Assembly: GCF_012999535.1 (NCBI RefSeq)
Contig: NZ_JABBWV010000001.1
Coordinates: 1,157,005 to 1,221,004, forward strand
Length of the DNA stretch: 64,000 nt
Direction: 5' to 3'
Origin: Microbispora sp. H11081
Lineage (GTDB): Bacteria > Actinomycetota > Actinomycetes > Streptosporangiales > Streptosporangiaceae
Below the pieces are notes generated by a model, which was not told the origin of the DNA, made no database searches, and saw only the letters and a program-made list of their open reading frames with translations. The position numbers were made by a program, and so were the translations under genes. Positions within the stretch are counted from its first letter, which is position 1. Each line of letters opens with the position of its first letter. Shown here one piece after another: positions 16,893-26,150 of this stretch.

Positions 16893-19346
16893 ATGAACGC
16901 AGAACAGCCGGCTCGCAGCAGGGTCGTCATCATCGGTGGCGGCATCGTGGGCACGAGCGTCGCCTACCACCTGGCCAAACTGGGCCTGTCGGACGTCGTC
17001 CTGCTGGAGCAGGGCAGCCTTTCGTGCGGCACCACCTGGCACGCGGCCGGCCTGGTCGGCCAACTCCGCGCGACGGACGCCATGACGCAGTTGATCAAGT
17101 ACTCCACCGAGCTGTACGCCGAACTGGAGGAGGAGACCGGCCTCGGCACGGGCTGGATGCGCACCGGCAGCCTGTCGGTCGCCCGCACCCCCGAGCGGAT
17201 GGCCTCGCTGCGGCGGACCGCCGCCACCGCCCAGGCGTTCGGCGTCGAGGCGCAGGTGATCAGCGCCGCGGAGGCCGGGGAGAAGTGGCCGCTGATGCGG
17301 ACCGACGACCTGGTCGGCGCGGTCTGGCTGCCCGGCGACGGCAAGGCCAACCCCACCGACCTGACCCAGGCGCTCGCCCGCGGCGCGCGGAAGCGGGGCG
17401 CGAAGGTCCTGGAGAACACCAAGGTCATCGGCATCGACGTGGCCGACGGCCGGGTCACCGGCGTACGCACCGAGGCCGGCACGATCGAGTGCGAGATCCT
17501 GGTGAACTGCGCGGGCCAGTGGGCCGCCCAGGTCGGCGCGATGGCCGGGACGACCGTCCCCCTGCACTCGGTCGAGCACTTCTACGTCGTCACCGAATGG
17601 ATGGAGGGCGTCACCCGGGACCTCCCGGTGATGCGCGACCAGGACGGCTACATCTACTTCAAGGAAGAGGTCGGCGGCCTGGTCATGGGCGGGTTCGAGC
17701 CCGACGCCAAGCCGTGGGTCGGCCCCTACGACATCCCCGACCCCTTCGTCTTCCAGTTGCTCGACGAGGACTGGAACCAGTTCGCCATCCTCATGGAGAA
17801 CGCGATCACCCGGGTGCCCGCACTGGAGCGTACGGGGATCAAGAAGTTCTACAACGGCCCGGAGAGCTTCACGCCGGACAACCACTTCATCATGGGCGAG
17901 ACGCCCGAGATCCCCAACATGTACGTGCTCGCGGGGTTCAACTCCACCGGCATCGCCTCGGCGGGCGGCGCGGGCCTGGCCCTGGCCGAGTGGATCATCG
18001 AGGGCGAGCCGACCCGTGACCTGTGGCCCGTCGACGTCCGGCGCTTCGCGAAGTTCAACGGCAACGAGGTGTGGCTGAGGGACAGGACCAAGGAGACCCT
18101 CGGCCTCCACTACGCCATCCCGTGGCCGAACCGCGAGCCGGAGACCGGCCGCCCCCTGCGCCGCTCGCCCGTCCACCACCTCCTCGACGCCGCGGGCGCG
18201 GTCATGGGCAGCAGGATGGGCTGGGAACGGCCCAACTGGTACGCCCCCGAGGGCGTCGACAAGGTCGTGGAGTACTCCTTCGGGCACCAGAACTGGCGCC
18301 CGTACGTCGACGCGGAGGTCGAGGGCACCAGGAACAGGGTCGCGCTGCTCGACCAGACGGCCTTCACGAAGTTCCTGATCAAGGGGCCGGACGCCGAGGA
18401 GGTGCTCCAGTACCTCTGCACGGCGGACGTGGCCGTCGCCCCCGGCGCGACCGTCTACACCGGCATGCTCAACGACCGCGGCGGCTACGAGTCCGACGTC
18501 ACGATCACCCGCGTCTCCCGGGACGAGTACCTGCTCGTGACCGGCTCCGGGCAGAGCACCCGCGACCACCACTTCATCACCAGGAACCTCCCCGAGGGCT
18601 GCCGGACCCAGATCGTCGACGTGACCTCGTCGTACGCCGTCTTCGGGATCATGGGACCGAGGTCGCGCGACCTGCTCGGCAGGCTCACCAAGACGGATCT
18701 GTCGAACGAGCGCTTCCCCTTCTACACGAGCCAGGAGATCGAGCTCGGGCCGGTGCCGTGCCGCGCCACCCGCGTCAGCTACGTCGGCGAGCTGGGCTGG
18801 GAGCTCTACATCCCCACCGAGTACGCGGTCACCGGGTTCGAGTACCTCAACGAGGCGGGCGCCGAGTTCGGCCTCGTGCTCGCCGGCCACTACGCCATCG
18901 ACGCGATGCGCGTCGAGAAGGGCTACCGGGCGTGGGGCCGTGAGCTCACCCCCGACCGCACCCCGGTCGAGGCGGGCACCTCGTTCGCCTGCAAGCTCGG
19001 CACGAACATCCCGTTCCGCGGCCGTGAGGCGGTCGAGAAGCAGAAGCAGTCGGGGGTGAACCGCAGGCTCGTCTCCCTAGTCGTGGACGACCGCGACGTC
19101 GCCCTCTGGGGAGGCGAGCTCGTCCTCCGCGACGGCGAGCCCGCCGGCTTCGTCAGCTCAGGGACGTACGGACCGACCCTCGGGAAGGGCGTCGCGATGG
19201 CGTACATCGAGCGTCCCCTCGACCTGGTCGACGCGGACTACATCAACTCCGGCACCTACCAGCTCGACGTCGCCGGCCGGCTCGTGGACGCGGCGGCGAG
19301 CCTGCGCGCCCCGTTCGACCCGTCCGGCTCGCGGCTGAAGGCGTGA
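16893..19346 (+). CDS. Dimethylglycine/sarcosine dehydrogenase-like flavoprotein with GcvT domain
   Basis: An 817-aa protein of the size of dimethylglycine and sarcosine dehydrogenases. It has an N-terminal FAD (DAO) domain with the dinucleotide motif VVIIGGGIVGTSVAYHLA, and GTTWHAAGL, whose His50 aligns with the His that holds FAD covalently in the family. An FAO_M-type middle (about 375-430) is followed by a folate-binding GcvT domain (about 435-710, with GMLNDRGGYESDVTITR) and a GcvT C-terminal barrel. The family removes an N-methyl group from glycine derivatives and loads it on tetrahydrofolate. ATG at 16893 is 2 nt from GAGGAG, unusually close. Next to purU, which handles formyl-tetrahydrofolate, this supports oxidative N-demethylation. 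The exact amine is unknown. Confidence 0.9.
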   Translation: MNAEQPARSRVVIIGGGIVGTSVAYHLAKLGLSDVVLLEQGSLSCGTTWHAAGLVGQLRATDAMTQLIKYSTELYAELEEETGLGTGWMRTGSLSVARTPERMASLRRTAATAQAFGVEAQVISAAEAGEKWPLMRTDDLVGAVWLPGDGKANPTDLTQALARGARKRGAKVLENTKVIGIDVADGRVTGVRTEAGTIECEILVNCAGQWAAQVGAMAGTTVPLHSVEHFYVVTEWMEGVTRDLPVMRDQDGYIYFKEEVGGLVMGGFEPDAKPWVGPYDIPDPFVFQLLDEDWNQFAILMENAITRVPALERTGIKKFYNGPESFTPDNHFIMGETPEIPNMYVLAGFNSTGIASAGGAGLALAEWIIEGEPTRDLWPVDVRRFAKFNGNEVWLRDRTKETLGLHYAIPWPNREPETGRPLRRSPVHHLLDAAGAVMGSRMGWERPNWYAPEGVDKVVEYSFGHQNWRPYVDAEVEGTRNRVALLDQTAFTKFLIKGPDAEEVLQYLCTADVAVAPGATVYTGMLNDRGGYESDVTITRVSRDEYLLVTGSGQSTRDHHFITRNLPEGCRTQIVDVTSSYAVFGIMGPRSRDLLGRLTKTDLSNERFPFYTSQEIELGPVPCRATRVSYVGELGWELYIPTEYAVTGFEYLNEAGAEFGLVLAGHYAIDAMRVEKGYRAWGRELTPDRTPVEAGTSFACKLGTNIPFRGREAVEKQKQSGVNRRLVSLVVDDRDVALWGGELVLRDGEPAGFVSSGTYGPTLGKGVAMAYIERPLDLVDADYINSGTYQLDVAGRLVDAAASLRAPFDPSGSRLKA

Positions 19347-19381
19347 CCCCCGGCCGAAGGAACGAGTAGGAAGAGACACAC

Positions 19382-20245
19382 GTGGAAACCGGCTCAAGGT
19401 CCATCGTCATCACGCTGTCGTGCACGGACCGGCCTGGCATCGTGCGCGCCGTCGCGGACTTCTTCTTCGACAGAGACTGCGACATCATCGAGAGCCACCA
19501 GTTCGGCGACCCTCACTCCGGTCTGTTCTTCATGCGCGTCCACCTGCGCGCGGGACAGGCCACCCCGCCGGTCGACGGCCTGCGGGCGGACTTCGCCTCC
19601 GTGGCCGACACGTTCAGGATGCAGTACGAGCTGCACGATCTCAGCGTCCGGCCACGGCTGCTGCTGATGGTGTCCAAGTTCGACCACTGCCTCAACGACC
19701 TGCTCTACCGGCGGCGGTCGGGGCAGCTCCCCGTCGACATCCCGGCGATCGTGTCGAACCATCCGGACCTCGCGCCGCTGGCCGAGTGGCACGGGATCCC
19801 GTTCCACCACGTGCCGGTGACGAAGGAGACCAAACCGGCCGCGGAGCGGCGGCTCCTCGAACTGGTCGATGAGCACCGGATCGACCTGGTGGTGCTCGCC
19901 CGCTACATGCAGATCCTGTCGGAGGATCTGTGCAAGGCCCTGGACGGCAAGGCGATCAACATCCACCACTCGTTCCTGCCGAGCTTCAAGGGCGCCAACC
20001 CGTACGGCCAGGCGCACGAGCGCGGGGTGAAGCTGATCGGCGCGACGGCGCACTACGTGACGTCCGACCTCGACGAGGGCCCGATCATCGAGCAGGACGT
20101 CGTGCGCGTGGACCACTCCACGGCCGTGCCGGACCTGGTGGCGCTCGGCCGGGACGTCGAGTGCCGCACGCTGGCCCGCGCGGTGCTCTGGCACGTGCAG
20201 CGGCGGGTGCTGCTCAACGGCCACCGCACGGTGGTCTTCGCCTGA
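19382..20245 (+). CDS. purU: Formyltetrahydrofolate deformylase
   Basis: A 287-aa protein of standard PurU length. It has an N-terminal ACT domain (about 7-85, VITLSCTDRPGIVRAVADFF) and a formyltransferase-like hydrolase domain (about 95-275) with INIHHSFLPSFKGANPY and DLDEGPIIEQDV, which carry the catalytic Asn/His/Asp set. It hydrolyses 10-formyl-tetrahydrofolate to formate and tetrahydrofolate. The start is GTG at 19382 with AGGAAG about 8 nt upstream. It lies 35 bp behind the demethylase gene and is surely co-transcribed. Its role is probably to regenerate free folate for the demethylase rather than purine supply. Confidence 0.95.
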   Translation: METGSRSIVITLSCTDRPGIVRAVADFFFDRDCDIIESHQFGDPHSGLFFMRVHLRAGQATPPVDGLRADFASVADTFRMQYELHDLSVRPRLLLMVSKFDHCLNDLLYRRRSGQLPVDIPAIVSNHPDLAPLAEWHGIPFHHVPVTKETKPAAERRLLELVDEHRIDLVVLARYMQILSEDLCKALDGKAINIHHSFLPSFKGANPYGQAHERGVKLIGATAHYVTSDLDEGPIIEQDVVRVDHSTAVPDLVALGRDVECRTLARAVLWHVQRRVLLNGHRTVVFA

Positions 20246-20254
20246 TCCCGGACG

Positions 20255-20320
20255 CCGGCCTTCGCGGAGGCCCGAGGCCGGAGCACCCGCTCCGCCACGG
20301 GCCTTCGCGGGACGGAGCGG
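20255..20320 (+). terminator. Probable terminator region after purU
   Basis: Two short hairpins follow the stop: GGCCT/AGGCC (20257-20272) within a wider CCGGCCT/AGGCCGG pair, and CCGCTCCG/CGGAGCGG (20287-20320). They lie between convergent genes. Confidence 0.5.
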
Positions 20321-20394
20321 CGAACGGTCATGTGCCGGACGCTAGCATCCCCTGTCGATCACTCGTCGGGCTCTTCCGGGGTGCGCGGCAGGGC

Positions 20395-20898
20395 TCAGCG
20401 CCCGCTCGCCGCGATGGTCCGCCATTCGCCCTCCAGCCCGGCCGCGGCACGCCGCGCGGTCCACGCGCGGCGTCCCGACCGCGCGAGGTGGCCGGCGGCC
20501 CACAGACCGCCGGCCGCGGCCGGTCCCGCGAGCAGGGCGACCACGACGACCAGTACGGGCGACGAGGGGCCAGGGGCCGGTTCCTCCCCGGCGTCGACCC
20601 AGATGTCCAGCCGGTCTCCGGGCCGGTGCCCCGAGGTCGTCACCTGTCTGCCCGTGTGCGGGCGGCCGTCCCTGCCGGTCCAGACGACCTCCACCACGCC
20701 GGCGGGCAACGGAGCGGACCGGCCCGCGGCGACGGGGATCCGGAGCACCCGTACGACCCGGGCGGTCACCGGCCGGTGGCCGTCGGCGTAGGCGTCCGCG
20801 CCGCGCGTCATCAGCGCGCTGACGCTCGCGCTGGTGGCGCAGCCGACGATCAGGAGCAGCGCGGCCGTCACGACGCGTACGGCCGGCGAGGCGTGCAC
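20395..20898 (-). CDS. Rv1733c-like two-helix membrane protein
   Basis: A 167-aa protein with one hydrophobic helix near the N-terminus (VVTAALLLIVGCATSASVSAL) and one near residues 118-138 (PVLVVVVALLAGPAAAGGLWA). Between them is an extracytoplasmic part with VVEVVWTGRDGRPHTGRQV and DRLDIWVDAGEEPAPGP, and the tail ends in GLEGEWRTI. This layout matches the actinobacterial Rv1733c-like membrane protein family, whose function is unknown. The GTG start at 20898 has no clear ribosome site, so translation may be coupled to lysA, whose stop is 18 bp upstream. Confidence 0.72.
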   Translation of the reverse strand: MHASPAVRVVTAALLLIVGCATSASVSALMTRGADAYADGHRPVTARVVRVLRIPVAAGRSAPLPAGVVEVVWTGRDGRPHTGRQVTTSGHRPGDRLDIWVDAGEEPAPGPSSPVLVVVVALLAGPAAAGGLWAAGHLARSGRRAWTARRAAAGLEGEWRTIAASGR

Positions 20899-20915
20899 GG
20901 TGTCGCCCGCGCCGC

Positions 20916-22244
20916 TCAGAGGCCGACGTCGCGGCGCAGCAGGTCGTCGAGGCCCTCGCGGCGTACGACGAGCCGTGCCTTGCCCCGGCTGACGGCGACG
21001 ACCGGCGGACGCCCGGTCATGTTGTAGGTGGAGGCCATCGCGTGGTTGTAGGCGCCGGTGGCGGCGACGGCGAGCACGTCCCCCGGGTGGATGTCGCTGG
21101 GGAGCGCGACGGCCTCGGCGAGCGTGTCCCCGCTTTCGCAGTGGTGGCCGACCACGGTGAAGTCGCGCTCGCCCGCGTGCGCAGGCCGCCCGATCATGCG
21201 CATCTCGTACCGTGAGCCGTACATCGCGGGCCTGGGGTTGTCGCTCATGCCGCCGTCGACGGCGACGTACGTCCGGCGCAACCCCTTCTTGACGGTGATC
21301 ACCCGATACAGCGTCACACCGGCGGGCCCGGCGACGGCCCGTCCGGGTTCGACGGTCAGCCGCGGCGCGGGCAGGCCGAACCCGGCGCAGCGCCGCTCGA
21401 CGGTCGCGGCCAGCGCGGAGAGCCGGGCGGGAGCGAGCCCGGCCTGCCCTCTCGTGTACGCGATCGCGTGGCCGCCGCCGAGGTCGAGCTGGGGCAGCGT
21501 CACTCCGTGCGCGTCGCGGATCCGCGCGAGCTGTTCCACCAGGACGCGGGCGCTCCGCTCGTACGGCTCGGCGTCGGCGATCTGGGAGCCCAGGTGGCAG
21601 TGCAGGCCGACCAGTTCCAGGCGCGGCTGGCGCAGGATCCGGTTCACCGCCTCCCGCGCCGCGCCCGCCGCGATGGACAGGCCGAACTTGTGGTCCTCGC
21701 CGCCCGTGCGGATGGCGGCGTGCGCCCCGGCCGCGATGTCGGGAATCACCCGCACCAGCACCTTCTGCCGCATACCGGCGGGGACGAGCGCGGCGAGCCG
21801 GTTGATCTCGGCGAGGTCGTCGACGACGATGCGGCCGACACGCTCGTCCACCGCGGCACGCAGCTCCATGGGGGTCTTGGCGTTGCCGTGGAGGATGATC
21901 CGGTCCGCGGGGAAGCCCGCGGCCCTCGCCACGGCCAGCTCGCCGGCCGAGCACACGTCGAGGGAGAGCCCCTCGGACCGGACCCAGGCGGCCATGGCGC
22001 GGCACCAGAAGGCCTTGGCGGCGTAGGCGATCTCGGCGCGGGGCAGTGCGGCGCGGTAGGCGCGGCAGCGCAGGCGCACGTCCGTCTCGTCCATGACGTA
22101 CGCCGGGGTGCCGAAGCGCGCGGCCACCTGCGTCAGGTCGACGCCGCCGACCGACGCGCTCCCGTCGGGCCGGAAACGGGCGGTGGCCGGCCAGGGGCCG
22201 TCGGCGGTCTCCATCGAACGCGCTGGTGTGACGAGGAGGCTCAT
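20916..22244 (-). CDS. lysA: Diaminopimelate decarboxylase-type PLP enzyme
   Basis: A 442-aa fold-III PLP decarboxylase. The PLP Lys is Lys77 in EIAYAAKAFW. Other landmarks are LHGNAKTPMELRAAV, GLHCHLGSQI, the glycine-rich LDLGGG, VEPGRAVAGPAG, and HHCESGDTL, which supplies the substrate-binding Cys-Glu of diaminopimelate decarboxylases. The reaction is meso-diaminopimelate to lysine. The ATG overlaps the stop of the upstream Lrp gene by 4 bases (ATGA), so the two are co-translated. A dedicated Lrp partner suggests amino-acid-responsive control, perhaps of a second or specialised lysA copy. Confidence 0.88.
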   Translation of the reverse strand: MSLLVTPARSMETADGPWPATARFRPDGSASVGGVDLTQVAARFGTPAYVMDETDVRLRCRAYRAALPRAEIAYAAKAFWCRAMAAWVRSEGLSLDVCSAGELAVARAAGFPADRIILHGNAKTPMELRAAVDERVGRIVVDDLAEINRLAALVPAGMRQKVLVRVIPDIAAGAHAAIRTGGEDHKFGLSIAAGAAREAVNRILRQPRLELVGLHCHLGSQIADAEPYERSARVLVEQLARIRDAHGVTLPQLDLGGGHAIAYTRGQAGLAPARLSALAATVERRCAGFGLPAPRLTVEPGRAVAGPAGVTLYRVITVKKGLRRTYVAVDGGMSDNPRPAMYGSRYEMRMIGRPAHAGERDFTVVGHHCESGDTLAEAVALPSDIHPGDVLAVAATGAYNHAMASTYNMTGRPPVVAVSRGKARLVVRREGLDDLLRRDVGL

Positions 22245-22708
22245 TTCGTTCTCTTCTCCGCCAGGAGCGCCTGGCCGAGTCCGGTGACCGTACGGGTCAC
22301 GATCTGAGTGCAGGTGGTTTCCGCGCCCGCGTCGCGGAGCGTCGCCACCGCCCGTTCGAGGTCGTGCATGCTCCGGCAGGCCACCCGCACCTCGATGTCG
22401 GCGTCGCCGAGCAGGACGAGCGCGCCCAGCACCGCGGGCATCTCGCGCAGCCGCCGCTCGTACGTCGCGCAGGTCACGCCGGCGCGCAGCCGCACGCGTA
22501 CGACGGCCTGAATCGGACGGCCGAACGCCGCCGGGTCGACCTCGACGCGGACGGCGGCCAGTGCGCCGCTGTCGCGCAGCCTGCGCAGCCGGACGGAGAC
22601 CGTGCTGTCGCCGAGCGCGAGGTCGCGGGCGAGGGTGCGCACCGGAGCGCGTCCGTCCCGCGCCAGTGCCTGGAGCAGCGACCGGTCGACGTCGTCGAGG
22701 GATCTCAC
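22241..22708 (-). CDS. Lrp/AsnC-family transcriptional regulator
   Basis: A 155-aa regulator. An N-terminal HTH (LDDVDRSLLQALARDGRAPVRTLARDLALGDSTVSVRLRRL) is followed by a RAM-type ligand domain (about 65-150). GTG at 22708 is chosen over a longer open frame because GGGAGG lies about 9 nt upstream and the protein then begins just before the HTH, as usual. It is the first gene of an operon with lysA and is divergent from the APC permease gene, so it may control both. Confidence 0.88.
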   Translation of the reverse strand: MRSLDDVDRSLLQALARDGRAPVRTLARDLALGDSTVSVRLRRLRDSGALAAVRVEVDPAAFGRPIQAVVRVRLRAGVTCATYERRLREMPAVLGALVLLGDADIEVRVACRSMHDLERAVATLRDAGAETTCTQIVTRTVTGLGQALLAEKRTK

Positions 22709-22810
22709 CGCACACCGCCTCCCGCACGGCTCCGCGCGCTGAACGGGCGGACAACCCGAAACTTGGACACACGACACGCTATGCACGGCCCGGCCTCCGG
22801 ACGGAGGATC

Positions 22811-23006
22811 CTGACGCGATCCCTACGGCGGGCCCGCCGAATCTGACGCCCGATTGACATCCGCCCCGCGGGGCCGTCTCCGCCGCCCGTCCCGGCGCGG
22901 CGGCCCGCCCTCGGCCGCCGTCAGCCCTTCGCCGGACCCCCGTCACCGTCGTCGCGCAGCGTGATCGGACGACTTCCGCTCTTGACGCCTTCTTGACGCC
23001 CTGACC
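22811..23006 (+). promoter_or_regulatory. Region with repeated TTGACG-type direct repeats before the APC permease
   Basis: Two direct-repeat pairs have an 11-bp period: CTGACGcccgaTTGACA (22843-22859) and TTGACGccttcTTGACG (22982-22998). A degenerate CTGACG copy lies at 22811. A similar pair lies before kdp. An 11-bp repeat period is typical for OmpR/KdpE-type response regulators. Some of the TTGAC elements could instead be -35 boxes. Confidence 0.4.
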
Positions 23007-23080
23007 TCGGTGTCCGCGGCGATTCCGCCAGTAGTGTGCATGCGTCCATTTACGTGTTCTTGATGCGGGAGGTGGCCGGG

Positions 23081-24985
23081 TTGGGGCGTTCTGTCGCCAC
23101 GCCGGCGGGTCCGGTGCGCACCTGGCTGCTGGAAGGTCTGCAGACCGATCGCGAGGCGATCGAGCACGGTCCGCACGCGAAGCACCCGTGGTGGCGGGTG
23201 ATGTGCCTGACCGGTGTGGACTACTTCTCCACGCTCGGCTACCAGCCGGGGATCGCCGCGCTCGCGGCCGGGTTCCTGTCTCCGCTCGCCACGGTGTTCC
23301 TGGTCGCGCTCACGCTGCTGGGCGCGCTGCCGGTCTACCGCCGGGTGGCCGCGGAGAGCCCGTACGGCCAGGGTTCGATCGCGATGCTGGAGAAGCTGGC
23401 GCCGCAGTGGTGGGGCAAGCTGTTCGTCCTGGCCCTGCTGGGTTTCGCGGCCACCGATTTCGTCATCACCATGACCCTGTCGGCGGCCGACGCCACCGCC
23501 CACCTCCTGGAGAACCCGTTCGCGCCGCACTGGCTCGCGGGGCAGCGGGTGCCGGTCACGCTGTTCCTGCTGGCCCTGCTCGGCGGGGTGTTCCTGATGG
23601 GCTTCACCGAGGCGATCGGCATCGCGGTGATCCTCGTCCTCGTCTATCTCGGGCTGAACGCCGTGGTCGTGGTCAGTTCGATCGCGCACGTGCTCCAGGC
23701 GCCGCACGTGGTCGTCGACTGGACGCACGCGCTGGACGCCGGCTACAGCAGCCCACTGGCGATGATCGGCCTGTCGCTGCTCGTCATGCCGAAGCTCGCG
23801 CTGGGCATGTCGGGGTTCGAGACCGGCGTCGCGGTGATGCCGGTCGTCAGGGGCGACGTACGGCAGCGGATCAAGGGGACCAAGCGGCTGCTGACCGTCG
23901 CCGCGCTCGTCATGAGCGTGTTCCTGATCTTCTCCAGCCTCGTTACGACCATGCTGATCCCGCACGCGGAGTTCGAGGAGGGCGGCCGGGCGAGCGGCCG
24001 CGCGCTGGCCTATCTGGCGCACGGGTTCCTCGGCGAGTGGTTCGGCAGCGTGTACGACATCTCCACGATCGCGATCCTGTGGTTCGCGGGCGCATCGGCG
24101 ATGGCCGGCCTGATCAACCTGGTCCCGCGCTACCTTCCCCGGTACGGCATGGCGCCCGAGTGGACCGGCGCGGTGCGGCCCCTGGTGCTCGTCTTCTCGG
24201 GGATCGCGTTCGCCATCACGATCATCTTCGGAGCGGACGTGGACGCCCAGGGCGGCGCCTACGCCACAGGGGTGCTGGTGCTGATGCTGTCGGCGGCGGT
24301 CGCGGTGACGCTGTCGGCGTTCAGGAAGGGCCAGACGGTCGCCGCGGCCGGCTTCGGCGTGATCGCGGCGGTCCTCGCCTGCACGCTGGTCGACAACGTG
24401 GTCGAGCGGCCGGACGGCGTGAAGATCGCCTCCTTCTTCATCGCCGCGATCGTGGTCACCTCGGTGATCTCACGGGCCACCCGGTCCACGGAGTTGCGGG
24501 TCACCGAGGTCGGCCTCGACCCGCTGGCCGAGCAGTGGGTGAACGAGGCGGGCGGCCTGATCCACCTCATCGCCAACGAGCCGCACCAGCGGGACCAGGG
24601 CGAGTACAACGACAAGCTCCGCGAGCAGTGGATCAACCATCGGCTGCGCAGCGACGAGCCGGTGATGTTCGTCGAGGTGACCGTGCCGGACGCCTCGGAG
24701 TTCGAGACGGAGCTGCGGGTCAGGGGCGAGGAGCGCTACGGGCACAGGATCCTGCGCATCGAGAGCTCGGCTGTGCCGAACTCGCTGGCCGCGCTCCTGC
24801 TCCACCTCCGCGACCGCACCGGTGCGGTGCCGCACATCTACTTCCATTGGGCCGAGGGGAACCCGGTGCTCGCCATGCTGCGCTACCTGGTCTTCGGCGG
24901 CGGCGACGTGCCCCCGCTCACCCGCGAGGTGCTGCGCAAGGCGGAGCCGGACCTCGAGCGCAGGCCCCACGTCCACGTCGGCTAG
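23081..24985 (+). CDS. APC-superfamily permease with soluble C-terminal domain
   Basis: A 634-aa transporter. A short basic N-terminus leads into [16 protein letters not shown], a typical APC first-helix motif, and about 12 helices run to residue 470. A soluble cytoplasmic tail of some 160 residues follows (from [18 protein letters not shown] to the end). Substrate may be an amino acid, polyamine or potassium (KUP/KimA-like); sequence alone does not decide. I prefer TTG at 23081, with GGAGGTGG 5 nt upstream. A GTG at 23036 lengthens the protein by 15 residues but has no ribosome site. It is divergent from the Lrp-lysA operon. Confidence 0.85.
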   Translation: MGRSVATPAGPVRTWLLEGLQTDREAIEHGPHAKHPWWRVMCLTGVDYFSTLGYQPGIAALAAGFLSPLATVFLVALTLLGALPVYRRVAAESPYGQGSIAMLEKLAPQWWGKLFVLALLGFAATDFVITMTLSAADATAHLLENPFAPHWLAGQRVPVTLFLLALLGGVFLMGFTEAIGIAVILVLVYLGLNAVVVVSSIAHVLQAPHVVVDWTHALDAGYSSPLAMIGLSLLVMPKLALGMSGFETGVAVMPVVRGDVRQRIKGTKRLLTVAALVMSVFLIFSSLVTTMLIPHAEFEEGGRASGRALAYLAHGFLGEWFGSVYDISTIAILWFAGASAMAGLINLVPRYLPRYGMAPEWTGAVRPLVLVFSGIAFAITIIFGADVDAQGGAYATGVLVLMLSAAVAVTLSAFRKGQTVAAAGFGVIAAVLACTLVDNVVERPDGVKIASFFIAAIVVTSVISRATRSTELRVTEVGLDPLAEQWVNEAGGLIHLIANEPHQRDQGEYNDKLREQWINHRLRSDEPVMFVEVTVPDASEFETELRVRGEERYGHRILRIESSAVPNSLAALLLHLRDRTGAVPHIYFHWAEGNPVLAMLRYLVFGGGDVPPLTREVLRKAEPDLERRPHVHVG

Positions 24986-25083
24986 CCGAAATAGACAGAC
25001 ATAGGCAAACTGGTTACGCTTCTTTCATATCATGAGCCATCGGTCGTCCGGCCGATCGGCGGGGCCGAGGTGAGGAGCGAGCC

Positions 25084-26073
25084 ATGCGCGCGATCGAGTA
25101 CGACCGGTTCGGCGGCTATGACGTGCTGGAGTTGCGGGAGAGGCGCCTGCCGGTGCCCACCGAGGGGCAGGTGCTCGTCAGGATGTCGGTGGCCGGGGTC
25201 AACCCACTGGACGAGACGGTGCGTTCGGGAAAACTCGCACCCGCCCTGCACAAGCCGCTGCCGATCCGGCCGGGTGGCTTCGGCGTGGGGCGGGTCGAGG
25301 AGCCCGGCGCCTCGGGACTGGCCGCAGGTGACCGTGTGGTGCTCAGCGGAGGACGGTACGGGGTGAGCGCCGACGGCTCGTGGGCCGACTACATCGCGGT
25401 CGACGCGGCCCATCTGGTGCCGATCCCGGACGGCGTCGACGACGAGACCGCCGCCGCGCTGACCACCGGCGCCGGTTACCTGACCGCCTACCTGGCGCTG
25501 ACCGAGTTGGCGGGCTTCCGCGGCGGCCGGAGCGTGCTGGCGCCGGGCGTCGGCGGTGCGGTCGGTCAGGGCGGCGTGGAGGTCGCCCGTGTCCTGGGCG
25601 CGTCGCAGGCCATCACCACGGCCACCACCACCGAGAAGGCGGAGCAGGGCCGGGCCGCGGGGTATGAGGTCATCGACCTCACGCACGAGTCGCTGCGTGA
25701 AGGGGTCGCGCGGCTGACCGGCGGCAAGGGCGTGGATGTCGTGCTGGACGGCGTCGGGGGCTCCGTCACCGGGGAGGCGCTCGGCTCGCTGGCCGTGGAC
25801 GGCACCCTCGTCAGCATCGGTTACGCGGCTGGAATGCGTGCCGAGATCAACGTGACCGACCTGATATGGAAGAACGCCCACATCCACGGATTCAGGTTCG
25901 CCTTGTTCACCCCCGAGCAGGTCAACGCCGCCAACGCGGCCCTGCTCGACCTGGTTGCGCGGGGTGAGCTCCACCCGACGGTGGCGCAGGTCCTCCCGCT
26001 GGAGAAGGCCGCCGAGGCGCAGCGCCTCCTGGCCGAGGGCGGGCCCTTCGGCCGCGTCCTGCTCGCGCTGTGA
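25084..26073 (+). CDS. Quinone oxidoreductase-like MDR-family protein
   Basis: A 329-aa medium-chain dehydrogenase/reductase of the zinc-free quinone oxidoreductase (QOR) type. The N-terminal GroES-like part (MRAIEYDRFGGYDVLELRE, VAGVNPLDETVRSGKL) lacks the zinc cysteines. The NADPH-binding motif is APGVGGAVGQGGVEVARVLGA. The C-terminal LEKAAEAQRLLAEGGPFGRVLL is typical. ATG at 25084 follows GAGGAG. It stands alone, 98 bp after the permease, with no partner to suggest a substrate. Confidence 0.9.
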   Translation: MRAIEYDRFGGYDVLELRERRLPVPTEGQVLVRMSVAGVNPLDETVRSGKLAPALHKPLPIRPGGFGVGRVEEPGASGLAAGDRVVLSGGRYGVSADGSWADYIAVDAAHLVPIPDGVDDETAAALTTGAGYLTAYLALTELAGFRGGRSVLAPGVGGAVGQGGVEVARVLGASQAITTATTTEKAEQGRAAGYEVIDLTHESLREGVARLTGGKGVDVVLDGVGGSVTGEALGSLAVDGTLVSIGYAAGMRAEINVTDLIWKNAHIHGFRFALFTPEQVNAANAALLDLVARGELHPTVAQVLPLEKAAEAQRLLAEGGPFGRVLLAL

Positions 26074-26150
26074 CCCGGCGCGCCGCACCAGGGTGACACG
26101 GGGCGTATGCCCCAGCGCCAATGGAGGACCTGATGGGCACGTCGGCTGTG

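Noticed and set aside
22787..23080. c-di-AMP riboswitch before the APC-type permease
   Set aside because: Some potassium permeases are controlled this way, but I see none of the conserved riboswitch blocks or a long enough structured leader.
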